Below are positions 1 to 4,103 of a stretch of DNA of 8,802 nucleotides, in pieces (position 1 is the first letter of the stretch; each line of letters opens with the position of its first letter). Source of the DNA: Pirellulales bacterium (GTDB taxonomy: Bacteria; Planctomycetota; Planctomycetia; Pirellulales; Thermoguttaceae); contig JAUWHT010000078.1 in NCBI GenBank assembly GCA_030605745.1, positions 1 to 8,802 of the forward strand, given 5' to 3'. The position numbers were made by a program, and so were the translations under genes. Under the pieces are notes generated by a model. That model had not been told where the DNA came from. It did not search any database and was given only the letters and a program-made list of their open reading frames with translations.

Positions 1-141
1 CGCGAAGGGCCGTGTTCGAGTACATCGAAATGTTTTACAATTCCCACAGGCGTCACTCAACGCTGGGCTACCTCAGCCCCGCCGACTTCGAGCAAGCCGC
101 CTGACCCCTTTCCGGGCGTCCACGATCCCTGGGGAAGGGCA
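1..141 (+). mobile_element. Right end of an IS3-family insertion sequence (cut by window edge)
   Basis: This segment holds the C-terminal end of an IS3-family transposase (3-104) and a short non-coding tail. The tail around 116-141 ends in ggggaagggca; its reverse complement begins TGCCCTTCCCC, which has the TG...CA terminal form typical of IS3-family inverted repeats. The matching left end lies outside the window, so the boundary at 141 is inferred from that form and from the tandem repeat starting at 142. No target-site duplication can be tested. The element is oriented with its transposase reading toward the DUF1015 gene. Confidence 0.7.
3..104 (+). CDS. IS3-family transposase (OrfB), C-terminal fragment
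   Basis: Reading from base 3, the last 33 codons include EYIEMFYNSHRRHSTLGYLS followed by PADFEQAA and a TGA at 102-104. The YN..RRHS.LGYLSP..FE signature is the conserved end of the IS3-family integrase core (rve / DDE superfamily), just downstream of the catalytic glutamate. The protein would cut and rejoin DNA at the IS ends. Only the tail is visible because the gene runs off the left edge, so whether the full copy is intact cannot be judged here. Confidence 0.9.
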   Translation, partial: RRAVFEYIEMFYNSHRRHSTLGYLSPADFEQAA

Positions 142-232
142 CACTAACCACTCTCCACTAACCACTCTCCACTAACCACTCTCCACTAACCACTCTCCAC
201 TAACCACTCTCCACTAACCACTCTCCACTAAC
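142..232 (+). repeat. Perfect 14-bp tandem repeat, about 6.5 copies
   Basis: The unit ctaaccactctcca starts at 144, 158, 172, 186, 200 and 214 with no mismatches. A partial copy follows at 228-232, and two bases at 142-143 fit the preceding unit. The + strand contains no G. The array begins right after the inferred IS end and stops 3 bases before the ATG of the DUF1015 gene, so it takes the place of that gene's promoter-proximal leader and its Shine-Dalgarno position. Copy number is probably variable by replication slippage. Confidence 0.97.
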
Positions 233-235
233 TTC

Positions 236-1540
236 ATGCCTGAAATCCAAGCCTTTCGCGGAATCCGCTACGACCTGGGCCACGTCGGTTCCTTAAGCGA
301 CGTGGTCGCGCCCCCTTACGACGTGATCGGGCCCGAACTGCAGGAGGAACTCTATAAGAAGCACCCCTGTAACGTCGTCCGGCTGATACTCAACCGCGTC
401 GAGCCGGGCGACGACGATGAGGCCAACAACCGGTATACCCGGGCCGCGCGGTTCCTGAAGAACTGGCAGTCCGAGGGTGTGCTGTTCACCGAGGCCGATC
501 CGGCCGTTTACGTCTATCACCAGCAGTTTAGCTACGCGGGCGTAATGCACACGCGCCGTGGCTTCATGGCCCGGCTGAAGCTCTCGCCATTCGGCCAGGG
601 ACAAGTCTTTCCCCACGAGCAGACCATGTCCGGGCCCAAGATCGACCGGCTAATGCTCACGGCCGTCTGCAGGGCGAATCTCAGCCAGGTTTTTGGCCTA
701 TACCCCAACCCCGCACACGAGGCTCAGAACCTACTCGAAGACGCCATCGCCGGCAGCATCCCGGTCGAGGCCACCGACCACTTGGGTGTGGTCCACAGGC
801 TATGGCCGGTGACCGACGTGTCGGTCATCTCGGCCGTTGCAAGTCTGCTGGGCCCTAAGCCGGTCTTCATCGCCGACGGACATCATCGCTACGAAACCGC
901 CTGCAACTACCGCGAGCAGGTCTACGACAGCGGGTTCCTATCGAAGGAGCATCCGGCCAACTTCGTGCTGATGCACCTGGTGGCCATGGAAGACCCGGGC
1001 CTGATCGTCCTGCCCACACAGCGGCTGTTCCGCGGCGTGCCGCTGATGACGTCCGACGAGCTTCGCGCGAAGCTGGGCGACTGCTTCACCACCCGGCCGG
1101 CCGGCGAAGGTCCCGAGTTGGCCCGAACCGCCTGGGAAGAAATCCAAACCGGGCGTGACCAGGCCGTCCTTGGACTGTTCACACAGAAGGACCGGCGCTG
1201 GCTGATCGCCGAACTGACCAACGCCGGGCGCGCAAAACTGGCCGAACTGGCAAAGGACCATAATCAGGATTGGCGCGAGCTGGGCGTCAGCATCCTGCAC
1301 CGGTTGGTCATCGAAAACCTCCTCCGATGCACCGACTTACCGAAGCCGCAGTACGTCCACCTGATCGAGGAAGTAATCGACGGGCTTGCTACCGGCGAGT
1401 ACCCACTGGCCGCATTGGTGATGCCGGCCACGGTTGATCACATCCGAACGATTAGCCTCGGCGGCGAGCGGATGCCGGCCAAGAGCACCTACTTCTATCC
1501 CAAGCTGCTCAGCGGTCTGGTGATCAACCCGCTGGACTGA
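236..1540 (+). CDS. DUF1015 (COG4198) family protein
   Basis: This is a 434-residue soluble protein, close to full family length. The start MPEIQAF..IRYD..HVG.LSDVVAPPYDVI (residues 1-31) is the usual DUF1015 N-terminus, with the VAPPYDVI motif at 24-31. Further family motifs are FPHEQT (125-130), FIADGHHRYETA (211-222) and the LVAMEDPGL..LPTQRLFRG block (248-267). The C-terminal end is TYFYPKLLSGLVINPL. No signal peptide or membrane segment is seen. The biochemical role is not established for this family. The ADGHHR motif resembles the GERR motif of ParB/sulfiredoxin-fold proteins, a fold that also includes the archaeal free-serine kinase SerK, so a small-molecule phosphotransfer role is possible but unproven. 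The ATG at 236 matches the family start, yet no Shine-Dalgarno precedes it. It is followed by the parS region and parAB on the same strand after a 471-bp gap. Confidence 0.88.
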   Translation: MPEIQAFRGIRYDLGHVGSLSDVVAPPYDVIGPELQEELYKKHPCNVVRLILNRVEPGDDDEANNRYTRAARFLKNWQSEGVLFTEADPAVYVYHQQFSYAGVMHTRRGFMARLKLSPFGQGQVFPHEQTMSGPKIDRLMLTAVCRANLSQVFGLYPNPAHEAQNLLEDAIAGSIPVEATDHLGVVHRLWPVTDVSVISAVASLLGPKPVFIADGHHRYETACNYREQVYDSGFLSKEHPANFVLMHLVAMEDPGLIVLPTQRLFRGVPLMTSDELRAKLGDCFTTRPAGEGPELARTAWEEIQTGRDQAVLGLFTQKDRRWLIAELTNAGRAKLAELAKDHNQDWRELGVSILHRLVIENLLRCTDLPKPQYVHLIEEVIDGLATGEYPLAALVMPATVDHIRTISLGGERMPAKSTYFYPKLLSGLVINPLD

Positions 1541-1576
1541 CCGGGGTCCAACAACTTCAGATTGTTACATTCGCCC

Positions 1577-1651
1577 ATAGCCCCGCCCGGAAGGGCGGGG
1601 TTGGAAGTATGGGCACCGGGCTGCGAACCCCGCCCTTCCGGGCGGGACTAT
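1577..1651. repeat. Inverted pair of a 27-bp palindromic (REP-like) element
   Basis: Two copies of one 27-bp element lie head to head at 1577-1603 (minus orientation) and 1625-1651 (plus orientation), differing at 2 of 27 positions. Each has a core CCCCGCCC-TTCC-GGGCGGGG that folds into a 7-8 bp stem with a 4-base loop. Together they can form a longer hairpin around a 21-base spacer. A third copy lies inside the kinase-like gene at 5352-5378. The pair starts 36 bases after the DUF1015 stop and could end transcription, but there is no T-tract, so a Rho-independent terminator is not supported directly. Confidence 0.85.
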
Positions 1652-1708
1652 GTTCCAAGTGTGCGGTTACTTCTTGACAAGTCATAACGCGTTGCGCCCG
1701 CCGAGACG

Positions 1709-1728
1709 CCCGGGACTGCGCTCCCGGG
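1709..1728. repeat. Short perfect hairpin upstream of the first parS site
   Basis: cccggga (1709-1715) and tcccggg (1722-1728) pair perfectly around a 6-base loop. It stands 14 bases before the first parS-like site. Its function is unknown; it may be another dispersed palindrome or part of the local repeat cluster. Confidence 0.6.
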
Positions 1729-1742
1729 GAAGTCAAACCAGG

Positions 1743-1758
1743 GGTTTCACGTGCAACA
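1743..1758. promoter_or_regulatory. parS-like ParB-binding site 1
   Basis: GGTTTCACGTGCAACA matches the well-known chromosomal parS consensus TGTTTCACGTGAAACA at 14 of 16 positions, including the invariant central CACGTG. It lies 254 bp upstream of the parA start. Being next to a gene for a canonical chromosomal ParB makes chance unlikely. ParB dimers would bind here through their helix-turn-helix and load as CTP-dependent clamps. Confidence 0.87.
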
Positions 1759-1778
1759 GGTAATCCAGGGGATTTCCC

Positions 1779-1794
1779 TGTTCCACGTAGAACG
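1779..1794. promoter_or_regulatory. parS-like ParB-binding site 2 (one degenerate half)
   Basis: TGTTCCACGTAGAACG has a perfect left half (TGTTCCACGT, as in the Bacillus-type parS) and a right half that keeps the AAC core. It matches tgttNCACGTGNAACA at 14 of 16 positions; the central CACGTG is broken to CACGTA. It is 36 bp centre-to-centre from site 1. Binding should be weaker than at site 1, but the pairing of two near-consensus sites supports a real ParB-loading region. Confidence 0.75.
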
Positions 1795-1805
1795 TGCAGT
1801 TCACA

Positions 1806-1883
1806 GTGTGCCACCGCTTCGTCAGAAGCAGTGCCGTCAGCAACACGCCTGCACTGCTTGCCTTGCGGCAAGCAGTGGCACAC
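1806..1883. repeat. Branched inverted repeat (three-stem element)
   Basis: An outer 9-bp stem pairs gtgtgccac (1806-1814) with gtggcacac (1875-1883). Inside are a small hairpin gcttc/gaagc (1816-1820 with 1825-1829) and a strong 11-bp hairpin cactgcttgcc/ggcaagcagtg (1852-1862 with 1867-1877, loop ttgc), which shares its last three bases with the outer stem. This is probably a dispersed palindromic element, though a structured parAB leader element cannot be excluded. Confidence 0.75.
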
Positions 1884-1885
1884 CT

Positions 1886-1915
1886 CCCCAATCCCTAATC
1901 CCCAATCCCTAATCC
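1886..1915. repeat. Two 14-bp C-rich repeats; minus strand is a G-quadruplex motif
   Basis: The unit ccccaatccctaat occurs twice in tandem (1886-1899 and 1900-1913), followed by cc. Read on the minus strand, the four G runs are GGG, GGGG, GGG and GGGG, separated by loops of 3, 4 and 3 bases. This fits the standard G3+N1-7 quadruplex rule. It lies about 100 bp upstream of parA, between the parS sites and the likely parA promoter. Like the array at 142-232, it has a 14-bp period and no G on the + strand. Confidence 0.85.
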
Positions 1916-1929
1916 ACCAGAACTGGCAT

Positions 1930-1958
1930 TTCCCGCTAGTCCGGTTCCTGGTTACAAT
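1930..1958 (+). promoter_or_regulatory. Possible sigma70-type promoter for parAB
   Basis: TACAAT at 1953-1958 matches the -10 consensus in 5 of 6 bases. A poor -35 (TTCCCG, 1930-1935) lies 17 bp upstream. Transcription would begin near 1965, giving a leader of about 47 bases before the GTG start. Planctomycete promoters are poorly characterised, so this is a candidate only. Confidence 0.35.
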
Positions 1959-1998
1959 CCCGCGTCCGGCGGCGGAAGTCTGCGCCGGCAACTCGGGC

Positions 1999-2004
1999 AA
2001 GGAG
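1999..2004 (+). promoter_or_regulatory. Ribosome binding site of parA
   Basis: AAGGAG lies 7 bases before the GTG at 2012. It is a strong Shine-Dalgarno and fixes the use of a GTG start, which places the Walker A motif at the usual distance from the N-terminus. Confidence 0.85.
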
Positions 2005-2011
2005 ACCTCAA

Positions 2012-2758
2012 GTGGGCCGGGTGCTGTGTATTGCCAATCAGAAAGGTGGCGTCGGCAAGACGACCACCGCGGTGAATCTGGCCGTTACCATGGCCAAGGC
2101 CGGTGCGCAAATCCTGCTGGTCGATCTCGATCCGCAGTGCAACGCGACCACTGGACTAGGGCAGGAGCCAACCAAGAGCCATCCCTTGGTGGATTCTGCC
2201 CCCGTCCGTCAGGGGGTGTGCAAGACCGGCACCACGCGGCTCGATCTCTTGCCCGGCACTCGCAGCTTCCGCGACGTCGAGACGCTCACCCGCGACGATC
2301 AACAGCAGGCCGACCGGGTCCGCGAGCACCTCGCACGCGGCTTCACCGCATACGATTTTGTGTTGATCGACTGCCCCCCCTCACTGGGCCAACTCACAAA
2401 AACTGCATTGGCTAGCTCGACAGAGGTATTGATGCCCATCCAATGTGAGTATTTTGCCATGGAAGGGCTTGCACAGATGATTGAGGTCATCCGCCAGGTC
2501 ATCGAGCAGAAGACGCGGTGGCTCGAGTTCGGCGGGATCGTCTTGACGATGTACGACCACACGCTGGAACTCACCCGGGAGGTCGACCAGGAGGTCCGTG
2601 AGTTTTTTGGCGAGATCGTCTACCAGACGGTGATCCCGCGCGACGTGGCGGTCGCCGAGGCGCCCAGCCATGGGAAATCCGTCATCGACTATGCACCCCG
2701 AGCCCGCGGGGCCCGGGCATACACGGAACTTTGCATGGAGGTACTTCAGCGTGACTAG
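2012..2758 (+). CDS. parA: Chromosome-partitioning ATPase ParA (Soj)
   Basis: This is a 248-residue ParA/MinD-superfamily ATPase of normal Soj length, with no N-terminal DNA-binding extension, as in chromosomal ParA. The deviant Walker A KGGVGKTT is at residues 11-18, with the signature lysine K11. Walker A' LLVDLDPQ is at 35-42 and Walker B FVLIDCPPSL at 116-125. The C-terminal IPRDVAVAEAPSHGKSVIDY block (208-227) is characteristic of the family. ATP-bound dimers coat nucleoid DNA, and ParB stimulates hydrolysis to move parS regions. It starts with GTG behind AAGGAG. Its 3' end overlaps parB by 8 bp, so the two are almost certainly one operon with coupled translation. Two parS-like sites lie upstream, so ParB spreading may also repress this promoter (inference). 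Confidence 0.96.
   Translation: MGRVLCIANQKGGVGKTTTAVNLAVTMAKAGAQILLVDLDPQCNATTGLGQEPTKSHPLVDSAPVRQGVCKTGTTRLDLLPGTRSFRDVETLTRDDQQQADRVREHLARGFTAYDFVLIDCPPSLGQLTKTALASSTEVLMPIQCEYFAMEGLAQMIEVIRQVIEQKTRWLEFGGIVLTMYDHTLELTREVDQEVREFFGEIVYQTVIPRDVAVAEAPSHGKSVIDYAPRARGARAYTELCMEVLQRD
2737..2741 (+). promoter_or_regulatory. Ribosome binding site of parB, inside parA
   Basis: GGAGG lies 9 bases before the GTG at 2751, within the last codons of parA. It decides the parB start: translation from this GTG gives the MTRERRLGRGLEALLGR N-terminus expected of ParB, while the upstream in-frame ATG at 2670 would add 27 unrelated residues. Confidence 0.85.
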
Positions 2759-3728
2759 GGAAAGACGCTTAGGGCGCGGGTTAGAGGCGTTGTTGGGCCG
2801 AATTCCCAGCCCGGCCGACGTACCGGACCCGGCCCAGAACCAGAACCAGGCCGAACCGGCACCCACAGTACCGGCCGAGCCGTCCGGTGCCCCGGGTCGG
2901 CTCGACCTGCGGCAGATCGACAGCAACCCTGCCCAACCTCGAAAGGACTTCGACCCGGCCGAAATGCAATCGCTGACCGAGAGCATTGCGGCCCACGGGC
3001 TGTTGCAGCCGGTCGTAGTCCGGCAGGTCGACGACCGGTACGAGTTGATTGCCGGCGAGCGGCGGCTGCGGGCGGCAAGGCAAGCCGGCTGGTCCGACGT
3101 GCCGGCAAATATCATCCAGGCCGACGACCGCCACACACTCGAACTGGCCATCGTCGAAAACCTACAGCGGAAGGACCTCAACCCGCTGGAAAAGGCCGCC
3201 TCCTTCCAACGCTACCTCGAGCAATACGGCAGCACACAGGAGGAATTGGCCTCGCGGCTGAAGCTCGACCGCTCGACGATCGCCAATCTGATCCGGCTGC
3301 TGGAGTTGCCCGAGCCGGTCCAACATGTTGTCCGCACCGGCGGGATCACCCAAGGTCACGCCCGGGCGCTATTGCCGTTGGGCGATGAGCGGGAGCAGAT
3401 CGAGTTCTGCCGACGGATTCAACGCGAGGCGCTCAGTGTCCGCCAGACGGAGACGTTGGTGCGGGAGATGATCGAGGCGGCCGACGGCGGACCGCTGCTG
3501 GGCGTGATTGATCCCCAAGGCAACCGCTCGCGGCCGCGGCCGCCAAAGAGCGAGCACCTGGCCGCCTTGGAGCAGGAGCTACGCGCCGCACTGGGCATGA
3601 AAGTAAGAATCACCCACAACGCCCGCGGCCGAGGCAAGCTAGTGATCCACTTCCGCAACCACGAGCAGTTCGAGCACCTCCGCCGCCAGTTCACCGCCCC
3701 CGGCCGCCCCGACGTCAAGGCAGGTTAG
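2751..3728 (+). CDS. parB: ParB/Spo0J centromere-binding CTPase clamp
   Basis: This is a 325-residue chromosomal ParB. The N-terminal RRLGRGLEALLG (5-16) is the ParA-activating LGRGL motif, followed by a Pro/Ala-rich linker (about 18-50). The N-domain has Box I GLLQPVVV (83-90), the CTP-binding Box II GERRLRAA (102-109) and Box III ENLQRKDLNPLEKA (136-149). The parS-recognising helix-turn-helix covers about 161-182 (TQEELA..L..DRSTIANLIRLL), followed by the family motif TGGITQGHARALL (196-208). A second low-complexity linker (about 244-266) leads to the C-terminal dimerisation domain (about 268-312). ParB binds parS, closes as a CTP-dependent sliding clamp, spreads, and activates ParA. The GTG start at 2751 is chosen for its Shine-Dalgarno and for the conserved N-terminus. 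No domain is missing. Confidence 0.96.
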   Translation: MTRERRLGRGLEALLGRIPSPADVPDPAQNQNQAEPAPTVPAEPSGAPGRLDLRQIDSNPAQPRKDFDPAEMQSLTESIAAHGLLQPVVVRQVDDRYELIAGERRLRAARQAGWSDVPANIIQADDRHTLELAIVENLQRKDLNPLEKAASFQRYLEQYGSTQEELASRLKLDRSTIANLIRLLELPEPVQHVVRTGGITQGHARALLPLGDEREQIEFCRRIQREALSVRQTETLVREMIEAADGGPLLGVIDPQGNRSRPRPPKSEHLAALEQELRAALGMKVRITHNARGRGKLVIHFRNHEQFEHLRRQFTAPGRPDVKAG

Positions 3729-3778
3729 TGGACCTTCAACGCTGATTTGATAGTTTAACCCGTATTATTCATCGAAAA

Positions 3779-3869
3779 CCCGTGTAGCGGCTGGGCTTGC
3801 CCCGCGCGTTAGCACGGGAGCGTATTGGCCACCAACCAACGCGCTGGGCAAGCCCAGCCGCTACACGGG
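3779..3869. repeat. Long 32-bp inverted repeat downstream of parB
   Basis: Arms 3779-3810 and 3838-3869 are reverse complements at 31 of 32 positions around a 27-base centre. Each arm contains the self-complementary core GCTGGGC-TT/AA-GCCC(A/C)GC, so the DNA can form one long hairpin or two short ones. It starts 50 bases after the parB stop, which is a good place for a terminator. It has no T-tract, and its composition looks more like a dispersed planctomycete palindrome or a small non-autonomous element. Confidence 0.9.
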
Positions 3870-3913
3870 CCGCGCATATTGCCATCGAGGGGTGTGTACA
3901 CAAGGACAGCAGC

Positions 3914-3942
3914 TTGCGGCCTAGCACCCCCGGCCGTAGGAT
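3914..3942 (+). promoter_or_regulatory. Possible promoter of tRNA-Pro
   Basis: TTGCGG (3914-3919) and TAGGAT (3937-3942) are separated by 17 bp. The -10 matches 4 of 6 and the -35 matches 3 of 6 consensus bases. Transcription would begin near 3949, just before the tRNA. The match is weak and rests mainly on spacing and position. Confidence 0.3.
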
Positions 3943-3961
3943 GGAGTGTACAGACCAATCA

Positions 3962-4036
3962 CGGGGCGTGGCGCAGTCTGGTTAGCGCGCCTGCTTTGGG
4001 AGCAGGAAGTCGGAGGTTCGAATCCTCTCGCCCCGA
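3962..4036 (+). tRNA. trnP: tRNA-Pro (anticodon UGG)
   Basis: The cloverleaf is complete. The acceptor CGGGGCG (3962-3968) pairs with CGCCCCG (4029-4035), with discriminator A4036. The D arm is GCGC/GCGC (3971-3974 with 3985-3988). The anticodon stem CCTGC/GCAGG (3990-3994 with 4002-4006) encloses the loop TTTGGGA with anticodon TGG at 3997-3999. The T arm is GGAGG/CCTCT (4012-4016 with 4024-4028; one G-T pair) and has the TTCGAAT loop. It reads CCA and, by wobble, other proline codons. The 3' CCA is not encoded, so it must be added by a nucleotidyltransferase. The kinase-like gene begins 67 bases downstream with no clear terminator between. Confidence 0.97.
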
Positions 4037-4093
4037 CTCGCTTGCCTCAAACGCGTTTTGGGTCTTGCCTTTCGTGCACCGGCAATGCTTCAC

Positions 4094-4098
4094 GGAAG
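4094..4098 (+). promoter_or_regulatory. Ribosome binding site of the kinase-like gene
   Basis: GGAAG ends 5 bases before the ATG at 4104. It favours this start over the in-frame GTG at 4074. Starts farther upstream in the same frame would read through the tRNA gene. Confidence 0.6.
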
Positions 4099-4103
4099 AT
4101 GCC

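Noticed and set aside
142..232. CRISPR array
   Set aside because: The 14-bp units are directly contiguous with no spacers, so this is a simple tandem repeat.
1674..1679. Perfect TTGACA -35 box
   Set aside because: No acceptable -10 lies 15-19 bp downstream on the + strand, only GC-rich sequence.
1924..1936. Sigma54-like promoter (TGGCA...GC) before parA
   Set aside because: The GG and GC elements start 10 bp apart rather than the required 12.
1831..2415. Plus-strand open frame starting in the branched palindrome and overlapping parA
   Set aside because: It crosses the repeat cluster, lacks a ribosome binding site and reads parA in the wrong frame.
2670..2750. Upstream ATG start for parB
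   Set aside because: The extra 27 residues lie inside the parA reading frame and do not look like ParB; GTG 2751 has GGAGG at good spacing and gives the conserved RRLGRGLEALLG N-terminus.
2381..3181. Minus-strand open frame across parA/parB
   Set aside because: Low-complexity Ser/Arg/Pro composition and complete overlap with two certain genes.
3825..4103. In-frame upstream extension of the kinase-like gene (93 extra codons)
   Set aside because: It would read through the arm of the 32-bp inverted repeat and the whole tRNA-Pro gene, while the ATG at 4104 has a Shine-Dalgarno and starts the expected N-terminal module.
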